Positions 23,754 to 36,240 are shown, numbered from the stretch's first letter. The stretch is DNA of 64,000 bases from Dichomitus squalens LYAD-421 SS1 (GCF_000275845.1 NW_006766911.1:186957-250956), one strand, 5' to 3'. Notes: generated from the sequence alone by a model not told the origin. Numbers and translations: made by a program.

Positions 23754-24245
23754 TCAGAACAGCGGCGGGTCTTCAAGGTCGAGCTTCATGAGAAAATCAC
23801 CGGAGGGGGTTGTTCCCGTGCATAGAAGTCGTACCTCTCCCAGTAGACGGCGACGTGTCACCGTTCAGGTCGAAGCTGTGCATGAAGTCAATTATGAGAT
23901 CAGTCATATCGCCTAGCCCAAATATTCGCCAGCTTGGAGCGGCTCCGAGCCGTGCGCCTGCAGCGATGAGTACGGCTCTCTGGATAGAAGACGCACCGAC
24001 TTGACAGCGGGAATCGATTGGCGCTGGTGGTATACAGGACGATAAACTTCAGTACCCCCGCTACTCATTGTTGTTGAGGATAGGGCGACGTACAATGGAA
24101 CGAACAGGAGCTCAGCTATCGTCTGTGTGAATAGCCTACAGATGCTGACAACTCCAACATCGCCGATGACGGAAACCGCTTGCTTCCATCGCGGGATCTT
24201 CCGTGACCTGGTGCCGGTCGCTGGCGCCTCGAATTCTGACACACG
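23754..24245 (-). pseudogene. Decayed, inverted esterase fragment (C-terminal part)
   Basis: Read on the minus strand, this stretch aligns with the end of the esterase family in order but in shifting frames: EAPATGTRSRKIPRWK and VIGDVGVVSICRLFTQ (compare PQWKRAASFLGDVGVVSVRK of copy D), then YHQRQSIPAVKS, AHGSE (the catalytic-His motif), GDMTDLIIDFMHSFDLNGD and finally FLMKLDLEDPPLF with a stop at 23754-23756. Several stops and frame changes separate these blocks. No N-terminal half was found at higher coordinates. It is therefore a truncated relic, oriented opposite to its neighbours B and C, and closest to copy D in ending. Confidence 0.75.
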
Positions 24246-26624
24246 AAGTATTCATGAACGTGCTGTATTGAGAGGTCTAGCGACCATCAACCTATGGCAA
24301 AACCGTTCGAAGGTTTGCCTCCTAGGACTCGAGCTGGAGATTTGCCTAATAAGCATGGATTGTGCTCGGAAGATAATCTTCCAAGACGCACTGATTGAAG
24401 GAAGGAACCAAGGTACGGAGACGAAGGCCGGAGTGTAACCAGTAACTGATGCACGGAAGCGTACCTGCAATTGACCAGAAGAGACGGCGATTATGTATTT
24501 CGCTAACATGCAGTGCCGAGACGGATTATACGACCCAGAAGGAGCAAATCAGAACAATGACTGGACAGTGTATTACACATAGAAGAGCGTACCATGCATG
24601 CATACGAGTAGGTCAAGGTTATGCTGTATCGCATCTGTCCCCTTGTTTCACAGCAGGACCTGTCAAGTTCGCCGGTCGGCACGAGGGTCTCCATCGATAC
24701 GCGCGGCGATATCAGCACCTCCTCTTCGCCAACCTCCCTCCACGCTTCAATGTGAACGGGGCCCCGATGTGAGTGAAATTCTTGTATGATTGCGTGCACC
24801 ACCGACAGTACAGCGTCATTTGAATTGGTAGACCCGGACTGAGACGTGATGATCATCCACATACTTCTTGTTGCAAACCCATGCGCACGATGTTCTTGTA
24901 GGAAGTGCCAGTTGACCGCAGGATGCAACTGTTACTATCCGTCTCGAATGCACCCGTAATCCTGCCCGGGCCGCTTGGGCGCGAGCCAAAACTCGTTCGG
25001 CTTCGCTTGCTCGATCCCCTAGTCGACGCCACACATGTCGCGTAAGGTCCACGCATATTGCATAAGCGCATACACAAGCCAGCTCTGATCATGGCCGCGT
25101 CTTCTGGGGTGAGGCCATGTGGTTGCCGTTGGCCCCCGAACTTGACTTGAAAGAGACGCAAGGAATTGCCCGTCTGTCACGGGACCAATCTGTGGAGCAG
25201 GAGTACTTCACATAGTGGAAAACCAAAGAATGGTCAAAGTGGAGAAAGGTGACCCACAGCTCAACTTCCTATTGTACTGTGTAGAGCTTTTGATGGGACG
25301 AGTATGAGTTTTGAGAGGCCACCATAAGCGCACATGCCCGCTGTCAGGCGCCCTTCGACAAAGATACCACCATCTCAGGGTTAGGGTCTACCCGTTTTGT
25401 CATCACCAGGCGAGGACTTCGTAGAACTCGGACTGCCATCCCATCATCTCGCTCTGACCTAGTATCAGTAGTGGCTCCCAAGTGGAGTTGCAGGACGTCC
25501 TCAGGAACACGGTTATAGGTTTGACCATTCTGGCGCTCAGCCCTCGAATACCGAATACCTCCGTAACACACGAAGCAAAGAAAGGCCCACATACATCTGT
25601 CATGTGGGCCGAGTCCTCATACGGGCCGCGTCATAGTCCGGCCTAGTCTCGAACCGCAACCTCTTTCTGCAATTCCTCGTAAGTAGCTCTATTGGACCCT
25701 AGTTCCGACGCATCTCATATCCCTCACCGCGCGGCGTCTTATCGTGCTTGACCTCAGCTAATGAGCTCTGTCCAGAAGGTCTACTTTTGCGTCCACACTA
25801 CCGTTTTGGTGTCACACCAGTTATTTCACGGTCGCGAGTCGTGGCCGAACTGGCGGCACGTTGTGAGGTCGTAGAGCTTCAACGATGTGGGCGATGTGGG
25901 TCGACCTGGGATATGTAGGCTGCGTTCAGTACTGAGCCTAATGCCCGTCTGCAACCGTCACGAGCCATGATGTTGTTCTGTGTGCTGTCAGCCACGTGCA
26001 CAGCAGATGGTGTCACGGCAAGCAGGGCCCTCCCTGCTGCGCTGATATGATCAGGTCTTCCAGGATATAGGTTACAGATCGGGCCAGAATCCGGGAAGGC
26101 GCTAGTAATGCATCGGGACGCCCAGAATAACAACGACTTAATGGCGTTACTGGTTGCAAAAGAACTTCGCCGCAGTGCCGACGGGCTTCGAAGGTTCAGG
26201 CGAGCGCTCAGTCTTATCCCGCAATGAGAATCGTCCTTGCGTTCTTAGATATCCGGTCACAGCTACAGGGAAACACCGTTCAGCGCACTGTAGTAAGTAC
26301 GTCACCCTGGTTTTCGTTCCAATCTGATACCTTGGGCCTTGGCAGATGCACTCATCTGACAGTTGTTACTCCATAAGCACAAGAGGTTGCTTCCTCTTCA
26401 TGCAGCAGCATAGGAGCGCCTCTATGCTCCTTTATTCAGAATACGGCATTCCAATCTATCGTAAGAACTGCTCTAATGGCTGTCTCCTCGTGATTAGGTT
26501 CCCCTCTGTTCGTTAGCAGACAGATACGGTGCGGCCACTGTCATAAATGTGGCTACGGCGGTATAGTATTGTTCATCGAGCCGCGCTAATTTCCCTTGGT
26601 ACGTACTTCGGGCCATTCGAGCAA
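24246..26624. other. Intergenic, possible unidentified relics
   Basis: About 2.4 kb. On the minus strand around 24640-25160 there is coding-like text (for example VHIEAWREVGEEEVLISPR and NEFWLAPKRPGQDYG) broken by stops. I do not recognise the family. Nothing else was seen. Confidence 0.3.
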
Positions 26625-26630
26625 TATAAA
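26625..26630 (+). promoter_or_regulatory. TATA box of esterase C
   Basis: TATAAA lies 60 bases upstream of the ATG at 26690, inside CCATTCGAGCAATATAA. A nearly identical string occurs at 46119-46135. Confidence 0.5.
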
Positions 26631-26689
26631 TTTCGGAGGTATGTTGAGCCGCTTCAACTGTGGACCGCCAGCACCTTCGTTTGCCGGCC

Positions 26690-29089
26690 ATGCGTTTCCA
26701 CTTTCTTCTGCTGTTTGCCTATACCGCAATCCACTCCCTTGCTGCCCCTACTACCTCACTTGATGCCTCTGAATCTGCAAGCCCCACTGTAGAACTCGAC
26801 AATGCCACTGTTGTCGGGGTGGCGGACGGATTCACCAACTCATTCCTTGGAATTCCTTATGCCCAACCTCCGTAAGTGTTGTACTCACTCGGACGTCTGA
26901 GGCTGCTGAAAATCACTGGCTCGTAGGGTTGGAGACCTTCGTTTCAACCTACCGAAGCCCGTTATCCCGTACTCCGGGACTGTCAATGCGACTGTCTTCG
27001 GGAACTTGTGCTACAACTTCCTCAATCCGTTCTCTCAGACAGCCAGCTGGCTCACTCCCGAGATGGTGGCCTACCTGGGTATATTTTCCCAACTGGTTGC
27101 ACGGCCGTACGCCGAAGATTGTATGTCGGCACTCCCTTGGTTCCCTGGCTGCTGAGGGGACCGCTGACAATACAACAGGTCTCAACCTGAACGTCATCGC
27201 CCCCGCAGATGTCAAACCCGATCAGAAGCTGCCTGTTGTCGCGGTACGTCTCCTTCACACTAGGGGATGGCATTGCACGCTCACGATCTTTGCCAGTACT
27301 TCTTCTTCGGTGAGTGCCTGAGGCTTCGAGAAAGCGGACAATTTTACCATCGCGACAGATAGGCGCCTTCATCTTCGGCGGGAGCTCCGAGTATGCTTTG
27401 ACCCTAGTCGCTACGAGAATTAAATCGAGAACTGACCTTGATTGTACCTGCAGCATAGACGGTCGGGTTCTGGTCAAGCAATCGGTTGAGATCGGAGAGC
27501 CTGTCATCTTCGTTTCGATGAATCATAGGTGAGCCTACCGTGTCCTCCAGCGGCTCAGCCACTCATCTTTGCGGGCGAACAGGCTCGGCCGTACGTAGAC
27601 TCTTCGATCGGGATTATTGGAATGGCTTCCTTATCCTGTCGCACAGCGTTCGGCTTCCTTCCCGGACAAGAAGTGAAGGATGCCGGTGTTGGGAACCTTG
27701 GTCTTCAGGACCGTGAGTCATTTTCAGTCTGTCCAGCGTTCTGTCCAGCGTGGGCACTGACATCTTCTTCCACTAGAACGCGAGTCATTACGCTGGATCC
27801 AGAAGTACATCTCCCAATTCGGCGGCGATCCGGAGCGCGTGACCCTGTAGGATGCCTATGAATATTTTACACAGAGTTTTCGCTCATTACGTCTTTTCGC
27901 AGAGTCGGCCTGAGCTCCGGGGGTGTCTCCGCCGCGTTACACACGGTCATCAATGGAGGGAACTCTGAGGGCCTCTTCCACGGCGTTTGGGCGGAGTCTG
28001 GCGCTATTCAGCCGGCGGGATGGATTAACGACACCGTCCCACAAGCCACGTATGACAACTTCGTCAAGGCCATCGGCTGCTCAGGCTCTGCAGATACCCT
28101 CGCATGTGCCAGAACGGCGCCAGTGGACGTCGTCACTCGGGCGGGCTCGCAGGGAAGCTGGACTCCGCACGCCGATGGATCGTTCATCACGGACGCTCCG
28201 CAGAAGCTACTCGCCAACGGACAGTTTACGAAAGTGCCCGTGGTCGCAGGTACGCGTATATGCTCTCACCTGTCATGCCGTATGCACTCATCTGGTGATC
28301 AGGAAATGCGGAAGACGAAGGAACGCTGCTGTCGGTCGGCATTCCGCCTATCGCGTACGTCCAGTCTTTTTTCCAACGACAATTGATGATGTGATAGGAG
28401 CTGGTGCAGGAACGATACCGAGTTTGAGCAGATCATCAAGGCGTCGTACTACCCGGACATCAGCGACGCCGACATGAAGTCCCTGCTTGAGCTATATCCT
28501 GATGTCCCGGCGCTCGGCGCACCGTATGGAACTGGGGACAAGTACCAGTTCCAGGCGATGTGGAAGCGAGTCGCTTCGCTGATCGGTGACGTCGGTGTGG
28601 ACGCCGTCCGTCGCGCGTTCGTCCAGAACTTTGCGAAAAGGGGCGTGGACGCCTGGGCATATGGTACGTGCTTTGCTCCTCCGCCGCCGATGCGGGCGTC
28701 TCATAGCTCGGACAAGTCGCTGAGACGTTCACGTAGTGTATCGCCGCAATTATGTGCCCGGATTCGGCTCGGTGAGTGCACATTCGGCACTCTTCTTCAC
28801 TAGCCATTTGGCTGACGCGATCATCCATCGCGATGTCTCACTTACGCAGACTCACGGTTCGGAGCTTTCGAACATCTACGGCGGCGGTGACATGGGAGCT
28901 CAGCTCATCCACTTTGCCAACACACTCAACCCCTCATCATCCTGGCCCAAGTACGACCTCCTTGGACGCGCTTCCCTCGAGTTCTATGGGAACATAACCA
29001 ACCTTACTGGGGTCATCGTGGACAATTACAGGGAGGCGGGTATTCAGCTCGCTATGAAGCTGAATGCGGAGATGTCGTGGCCGGCTTGA
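26690..29089 (+). CDS. Secreted type-B carboxylesterase/lipase, copy C
   Basis: Fourteen exons: 26690-26871, 26927-27120, 27179-27243, 27297-27309, 27363-27390, 27454-27528, 27583-27590, 27647-27712, 27777-27846, 27903-28249, 28303-28354, 28410-28663, 28737-28771, 28850-29089 (542 aa). It begins with a signal peptide ([19 protein letters not shown]) and a shorter leader than B and D. Motifs: [22 protein letters not shown], oxyanion region FFFGGAFIFGG (closer to the canonical GGG than A or B), elbow GLSSGGVSA (Ser about 238), AEDEGT (Glu about 355), [10 protein letters not shown] (His about 465). The 8-nt microexon GCTCGGCC, flanked by GTGAGC...ACAG and GTACGT...ACAG introns, is required for frame and gives HRLGPFGFLPG. 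It is likely an extracellular esterase or lipase. Confidence 0.88.
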
Positions 29090-30834
29090 TTATGACTACG
29101 TTGATGCATTGCGAGGTGGAATTGGTTGTTATCGATCAGTAGTATGCATGAGGAGGTTCTCAGCAAGACGAGATCAGTGATAGCAAGAGGAACAAGCTTA
29201 CGATCGCAGGCTTGCGAGGCGCCGTCACGTGGTTCTTTGTTGTGGTCTGCAGCTGGCGCCTTTTCGCATTGCGGACTTTCCGTTCACGACCTTGCTTCAG
29301 TCACCCTCGACATGCCTTGGGCCGTCGACGCCCATCGCACGACTTCCATAGTATCGTTCAAAGTCTTTCTTTTCAATGTACGAAGACGATCATGCTTTAC
29401 CGGCGCGGATGTGGCGTTCAAATATGAGGATAGTGTGTACACGAAAGCTCAAGTACTATCACTGTGAGTATCGCAATAGATCCGGAAATCCGTATGAGTG
29501 GCAAGTCGTGCTATCCAATAGTACCTCGCCAATAGAGGACGACTCCTGCTACGGCTAGACGTCGGTGTGTTTTGGTTCTCGCTTCAGCATAGGTTTGGCT
29601 CTCAAGAACCTTGATCCTTGGATGAGGTTGTACTGAAGACTTACCGCACTTGGTGTAACCATGTTTCATCAGCAACCTTCTTGTCCTTATGCACAAATGG
29701 TATGTTATGGCACAACAGCCCGCCGTATACAAGGCAAAACGAGTCACTCATCATCACATCGTCCTAGCGCTCTATCCTCATGAGAGCTGCTTGTCTGGCA
29801 CAACAGAAACGCAGCCAGCGACAATCATAGAGTAATAGGTGAGTCCTCCATCCACTTCCTCAAGTATGATTATGTTTTAGCCCCACTCTGCCAATCGCCC
29901 TGCTCACCAACGCCAAAGTCTCGGTTTCGTCAGAAGCGAAGGGTATACTCAATAGCGACCATTGCCTTCGGCACGAGTGCTGAGCGAGCATGGTGCATGA
30001 GCTGAGTTCCGCTCGTTGTTCGGCGAGTGTTCGGCGACCATGAGAAGTCTAAGTACGTGCACGCGTCATGTTCATCGTCGATTACTCCTTATGGCATAGA
30101 CCCCTTCGACAACCGACGGGCGCGTTGTGGGCACTGGGCAGTGGCTGTCCTCACGAAAAGGGCTGCACGGTTGGCGCTTCCACCCCAATGCACTGCAACG
30201 GTCGATCCATCGAACCCCTTTTGACCTCGGCCGTGTTTCGGGAGAGATATCTCCGCACTTTGCCTCACGTCGCGTTGCTCTGCCACAGGTCGGGCGATAC
30301 TGTTTCTCGAGCCGATTGGAAGAGATTGGAGACCAGTTCAGGAGCTTAGCAAGCTCATCAATGCGCAGACGCTTGCATTCTGTAAAATGTGGCACTGTAA
30401 TCAATTTCCTTGTTCTCAATATGAAGCGTGCTGACTGTGCCAATTAGGGTTCGCCTGATGGGACTCTCGTGGCTTGTTCCTTCGACAAGTCCAGTGGATT
30501 GCGTGTTCCTGAGCGCTGACATGCCTCAGATTATGGGCAGGACATCTCCGCCTCCGGAGGTATCACGACACTCTGTTCTTCCGACGCGCTTGCCGAGCAT
30601 GCTAGCCGTACACTCCGCTTGTAGGGCACATTTAAGACCGCCTGCGAACTTCGAGGAGTCTCACCCCGCGGCTTCCTCTTCCTTCTTCCTTTCTTACTCT
30701 TCACTATCCACTTATACATTCGCGGTAAGCTCATTCATCAAGCTTCAAGTGGGGTCTCTCACACCACCTGGTCCTTTATCGCTGATCACTTTGTCTTCTA
30801 TCACAGTAGCAGCATCTTTTTAATTTCTGCTAAG
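29090..30834. other. Intergenic stretch of about 1.7 kb
   Basis: Only short overlapping frames, none with a recognised domain. The last 200 bases before 30835 are pyrimidine-rich and probably hold the promoter and leader of the next gene. Confidence 0.4.
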
Positions 30835-32472
30835 ATGAAGGTCTCCACCGCATTCCTTACCTACGTCTGCTCCGCTGCAGCGCTCGCGTCTGCAACCGCT
30901 GTCAGCCGTCCCTATGTCAAGATGCTTACGAAGGCGTCACCGCGCTCTCCCAATGGAGCGATCTATTGTGAGTCTACTTGCGGGCTTGTTAGATCTACGG
31001 TCGCTCAACTTTGCTGCAGTCATCACGAACGGTCCGGATGAGAACATGGTCGTGAGCGCTGCTATCAACGCCGACGGTACCTTGGTACGTGTTCGCAGCT
31101 CTGTGCTGTCGCTTACGGAAACTCATCTTTGATTGCAGCGGCTCGATAGGGCGGTTGCAAGCGGCGGACGAGGTCTACATGGCCACACTGCGAATGGCAA
31201 CACAGGCGCGGACGGCCTCTTCTCTCAGGGCTCTGTGCAGGTCTCGTCCAAGAAGAACCTGCTCGCAACGGTCAATGTGAGTATATGTTCACACTGCGAC
31301 ACGCTTCTGTTTTGACCATGACTTGTTCCAGGCTGGCTCAAATACGATTTCCCTCTTCTCTATTGACCCTCGCAGGCCCACGATCCTCACTCCTCTCGGC
31401 GATCCGATCTCATCAGAGGGAGAGTTCCCCCAGTCCGTGGCGTTCTCGAGCGATGGTAGCCGCCTTTGCGCCCTTAACGGTGGTGCCATCAATGGCGTGA
31501 AGTGCGATACTCCACTGACTGGATGCGTGCACATAGGGTGCTAACCTCTCTGTCTACAGCTGCTTCTCTGTGGACTCGAAGCTCGGCCTCGTCACGCTGC
31601 CGAACACCCTCCGCTACCTCGGCTTGAATCAGACGAACCCGCCGAACGGTCCTCCAGGCACCTTGTCGCAGATCCACTTCTCCGAGGATGACAGCAAGCT
31701 CGTCGTGTCCTACAAGGGCGCCACTGGCCCCGGCTTCCTTGCGACCTGGGACGTGGCCAAGGACGGCTCCCTCGCGGCGAACTACACCCAGGTCAACGTA
31801 CCTGGAGCCATGGTGCCATTCTCACTGACGCCTATTACGGGCGAGAATGCATTCCTCCTGACCGACCCCGGTATCGGCTTCGACGTCGTCGACTTCAGTG
31901 GCAAGGGACGTGGCTCTGCCAACACCGTCCCTGGGAACGGCGCAACGTGCTGGTCGACGTACAGCACGAAAACGGGCAACTACTACACTGTGGACGTCGC
32001 GGCTAACACGATCCGCGAGGTCCAGCTCGACAGCAACTTGAAGCCCAGTGCGGTTGCGGTACGTGCATGGGCTGCTCGTCATGATGGCGCGCGCATATTA
32101 CTGACTTCTGGCGGCTGATCCAGTCCTACACGGTCGCGAACGGTACCTCCCCAATCGACCCCGAGGTTGCTACTGTCGGCGGCAAGGAGTAAGTCGGAAA
32201 GTCGTACGAAACTTGGCTACGGCTCACGATTCGCTACCAGTTACCTGTACGTCCTCGGCGCCGCATCTGAAGTCGTCGACGTGTTCGCTCTCAGCGGTCC
32301 CGCGAAGGCCAAGCAGATCGCCACCGTCGACGTGGCTGGCCCTGCTCGTGCCGCGGGTCTCTCCCTGTGTGAGTAATGGACATTACGCCCTTCCCTCGGA
32401 TGGTGCTGACGATCACGCGCAGCTCCGGGGAGCCTCCAGGGCATGGCTACCTACGTCCGTTCTGGCTACTAG
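30835..32472 (+). CDS. Secreted beta-propeller protein, lactonase/YbhE-like
   Basis: Eight exons: 30835-30967, 31020-31084, 31139-31276, 31332-31501, 31560-32058, 32124-32188, 32241-32368, 32423-32472 (415 aa). A signal peptide (MKVSTAFLTYVCSAAALASA) opens the protein. The rest is a series of repeated strands of the type FITNGPDENMVVSAAINADG, GSNTISLFSIDP, FPQSVAFSSDGSRLCALN and YLYVLGAASEVVDVFAL. Such blade repeats are typical of seven-bladed propellers related to 6-phosphogluconolactonase and 3-carboxymuconate cyclase; in basidiomycetes these are often annotated as isomerase YbhE. The family assignment is by pattern only, and catalytic activity is not shown by the sequence. All introns are short and the phases agree. 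Role outside the cell is unknown. Confidence 0.75.
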
Positions 32473-32959
32473 GCATTGCGAGATTGCGAGCATCCGTCTG
32501 GAATAATTTGAACACTTCTACGAATCCCGATCAAGCATCACCCTAATACTTCATGTTTCATTTATGTGCACTGCACGATAACAGTTCATTTTGATTCCAT
32601 TGCTTTGGGTAATGGTCATTTGCTCCTTTCCCGTAGACTTGGGTTCTGTGACAGCTAGTGGGCATATGAACCGCTCCCGCACCTTCGCGCCCTAGGCATG
32701 CCACCATCTCTCATGATATTTGCGCACTTGTCCTTCGTTGCGCCAGGCTGGGTAAGACGTACTCGGTACGGTTGCAAGAGTAATGCCTTGACAGGAAGCG
32801 ATGGAAGCAGTTCGCAGTGGGAGCTTATCGGAGCAATTGTCAGCCGTATCGTCTTCTCTCGTCATATGCCCCGATGATATAGGATACGCAGTCAGTCGAG
32901 TGCCCTGACAATGGGGTGCTCGTTTTGCGCGAGCGCTTCGCGTACTTGTGGAGATTCAT
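32473..32959. other. Intergenic
   Basis: 3' flank of the propeller gene, with no further gene or repeat seen before the inverted-repeat element. Confidence 0.4.
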
Positions 32960-33692
32960 TAGGGGTAGTCAAAGATGGCGGTTCGGTGGACGGTTCGTTG
33001 AGCGATTCTACAGCGATTCTGTCGAAGGGAATCGTCCTGGATTCGTGTGGGCACTTTGATCACCCCACGTTTCTACGGGTCGATTCCAGGGTAGATTCTT
33101 GAGTCGGTCAGGCCTTCGGGCGTCTGTGATATTAAAATCAGGTAATCCATGCATCCTCGCGCGATGGTTTCTCTCTGTGTGCCGCGTTGCTCTTCCCCCT
33201 ACTATGCTTCGTTACAGCTCTTGGGACCTCAGAGAAGATCTATCCATCTCATCAACAAGATACACGGCGCACTTGATTCCCGGTCTTCGTGCTAGAGCCA
33301 GCAGAAGGTTGCCAAGTGAGACGGCCAGACTATCTGAAAGTAGGGTTTTCGATCTGATTGGACATTTGAAGGTGGAGGGAATCTGTAGACCAGCAATTCT
33401 GATAAAAGTAGAGAAGCGGCAAGCTTGCAGTAGGGCCATGGTCGCTCGTAAGACGTGCCAAGACAAACCCCAATAAAATTTCGACATATAACCTATTTTA
33501 AGAGGGCTTATCCGAGGTCGGGCTGAGAGAATCGAGTGGAGAGAATCGCGATTCGGGTGGGCGGTGCTCCTCCAGACTCGCACCGGCGATTCGACGCGAT
33601 TCTGCCAGAATCGCGGATTCCCCCCCACTCGAATCGTCTCCCGAATCGTTCCCTCGAATCGTCCACCGAACCGCCATCTTTGACTACCCCTA
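32960..33692. mobile_element. Non-autonomous element with 33-bp terminal inverted repeats
   Basis: The first 33 bases from 32960 (beginning TAGGGGTAGTCAAAGATGGC) are the exact reverse complement of the last 33 ending at 33692. Both ends are bounded by TA. The subterminal regions carry many copies of GAATCG/CGATTC in both orientations (around 33000-33060 and 33520-33660), a pattern seen in transposase-binding subterminal repeats of MITEs. The interior has only spurious frames. It lies between the propeller gene and the 3' end of TRM82. Confidence 0.75.
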
Positions 33693-33972
33693 TTTTTGCG
33701 CCATCAGGCCCTAGTCACGACAAGCCAGCCTGGTCAGGCCATATAGAACCAGGAATAACGTCGTCCGTCGACTTGCACAGAAAAACATAGGCATCCAGTC
33801 ATTTCGCCACAAAGAAATATAACCTCCGCTCAACAACAGACGCTCCTAAGGGATGTGGCACACACTAGGCATGCAAGCAGTCCAGCACGATTGCCGCCTT
33901 GGATACTATTGGTGCACAAGGCATACGGCGCACGCGAAGCGAACACAGGCAAACGATATGCGAGCAGCGCAC

Positions 33973-36143
33973 TCACGACGCAGCTATTTCGACGTCCCGT
34001 ACATCATCTCGTCCCTCCGTAAATTCGTTACCGTCACCACCGTGAACATCACCAGCCTTCTCATCGACTGCGGTCCCACTCTCGCTCTCGGACCTCGCCC
34101 TCTTGACCTCCCTCTCGCTCACCGCCTCCGAGCCCTCACGACTCGCGCGCTTTGCGCCCTCCTCGCGCTCCTGGATCTTCGCAAGCAGGGCCTTCTTCTT
34201 CTTCAGCCGCCCGAGCTCGCGCAGCGTGAGCTTCCTCCCGTCCGCCGCGTCGGGGTCGAAGGCCGCAGCTTCAGACAGCGTGTCGCGGATGAGCGCATCG
34301 TGGTCAGGGTCGACGTTTTTGGGCAAGGAGGAGAGGTCGGAGTAGAGGTCGAGCTTCTTCAGCTCTTCGGGGGTTGCTGGAGAGATATGACGTGAGAGAG
34401 GGGAATAGAGGTGGACATGAGGACGAAACGTACCCGATACGAGGCATCTTGAGTTCAACGCGTCGAGTAGAGGAGAATCGGCGGACGACTCAGAAAGCTG
34501 TGCGGTCTGAGCGGCAGTCCGCTCTGGAGCCAAGGAGAAGACGTACTGTGTTTTCGTTCCAGGTGAGCAGTCGGACGAACTGTGGCTTTTCCGAGAGCGA
34601 CTGCGCCCCCGCCCACTCCGCGTCAAGCAATGTCCATATAGCGCCGTCAGGACCGACAGTGAAGTCTACTACAGGAACGGGGAACTCGACCACGTGTACG
34701 GGTGGCGGGTCCAATACACCCTCCTCGGGAAACGGGGTGTAAAACAGAGCCGATGCCCTGTGTGCCATCAGTAATCCGAACGCAGCGAGTGTAGGTAGAG
34801 GAAGCTCACCCGACGACACTGAAAACAATGAATCGTCCGTGTTCTCCGCGGTCGACGGACTGTATCTTGTACACAACGAAGGCGAGCACCGTTTCCTCAG
34901 AAGCTGAAGCAGCCGGCCGGTTGCTCTCGTCTGCAGGCTCGCCCGTGTCTGCGTCGGCCATAGGCTGGTCTCCCCGCTCCTCAGCGGGAGTCCCAGATGC
35001 CTCCCGCTCCTTCCCCCCAGCGTCTGCGTTCTGGTTCACCTTCCCTTTGCCCTTGCCACGACCCCTCCGTCCCTTACCCTTACCCTTCTGCGGTTGAGCG
35101 CCTTCGCCGGTTTCTCCATCTTCGTCCCCCTCGCTCCAGCCGCGCTTCCTCTTCGGCGCCCGCACTCTGATGTACGGCTCCGCGACGTTGAAGATGGAGA
35201 TGTTCGCTAACAGCCTCCCCGACATCCAGTCCCAGACCTTGAGCATTGGATCGCCACCACCGGATACAAGGGCTGACTCCTTGAATGACGGGATGTGGAG
35301 GGCAGATACATATCTACTCAACATGAACGACTCGTGTGCGCATTTAAGGGGATGGAGGAACGTACGTTTCGTGGCCAAGGCAGTACCGCTCGATATTGTA
35401 CCCCTGGGGATACCAGCTCACACGGATGTGCTCGTCGCGATCGGCAGTGACAATGTACCGCTCATCAGGTGTGAGCAGAAAAGTCGTCAGGAGGGATGCG
35501 TGCCCGAGGACGAGGGTGCCGTTGGAGGGGTTTTCGTGCGCGTTGAGAGAGCCGCGCTTCGAAGCGCCTATATCCGATGCGGGTACTTCGGGGGTATGTT
35601 CGGGGTAGAGGGGGTAGCTATAGTCGCGTCGGATGGAGGGGACAGGAGACGGGGCGGACGGCTGGAACTGACCTGAAGACGTCGCCGAACTTATCGCTAA
35701 TGACGATCGTCTGACCGTCGCGAGTGAATGCAACTTCGGTGGGCTTCTTCGGAAGCTCCCTGACATACCAACAAAAGTCAGCGCAGGTGCAGAAAGGACA
35801 GGCGGGACGCACGCTTACCTCTCATTCAGGAGTTCTAGCGTCTCCACCCTCCAGATTTTCAACTTTTTGTCGTCTGCTGTGGTCGCTACATGTGTCAACG
35901 TAGAGTCCACAGCGGTGCATCGGATAGGCCCTGATTGCACAAGAGCAGTTTGTAAATCATCTCCTAGCCGTGTTGTGGATTGGGCGAGTTCGCCGTCCCT
36001 GACTCGGGCATCCTTAGTCCGTGAATGCATGAGACATCTGATTCAATAGCGTACTGCGCATTCAAAACATGGTAGTGGTGCCCAGAAACTATGAGGGCCT
36101 TCCCAGATGCCAGGGCGAGACGTGTATAAGGAAACAACGACAT
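33973..36143 (-). CDS. TRM82: tRNA (guanine-N7-)-methyltransferase non-catalytic subunit Trm82 (WD40)
   Basis: Coding exons from 5' to 3' on the minus strand: about 36143 (first exon, uncertain end), to 35819, then 35759-35673, 35617-35366, 35313-34810, 34757-34547, 34497-34434, 34376-33973. Diagnostic strings are VISDKFGDVF, LGHASLLTTFLLTPDERY, TADRDEHIRVSWYP and LGHETYVSALHI, matching the WD40 repeats of Trm82/WDR4. Trm82 supports the catalytic Trm8 in making m7G46 in tRNAs. A Lys/Gly/Arg-rich insert (KGKGKGRRGRGKGKGK) and an acidic/basic C-terminal tail extend the core. The first exon encodes MSLFPYTRLALASGKALIVS, which fits the family start, but no normal-length GT-AG intron with the right phase joins it well to DARVRDGELAQSTTRLG at 36012. 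Either an unusual intron (for example 36068-36013) or a sequence indel is present. Confidence 0.88.
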
Positions 36144-36240
36144 TTGAGGATGTCGGTCTCCTTCACAGACCCTACACGCAGGGGATCTATTAGCGAGTGA
36201 GCAAATAAGATATGTATTGGTTTGCGTTTCGATGTCTATC

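Noticed and set aside
24503..25161. Possible gene on the minus strand with text such as EAWREVGEEEVLISPR
   Set aside because: Coding-like pieces are separated by stops and I could not name a family or join them, so it is only noted as a possible relic.
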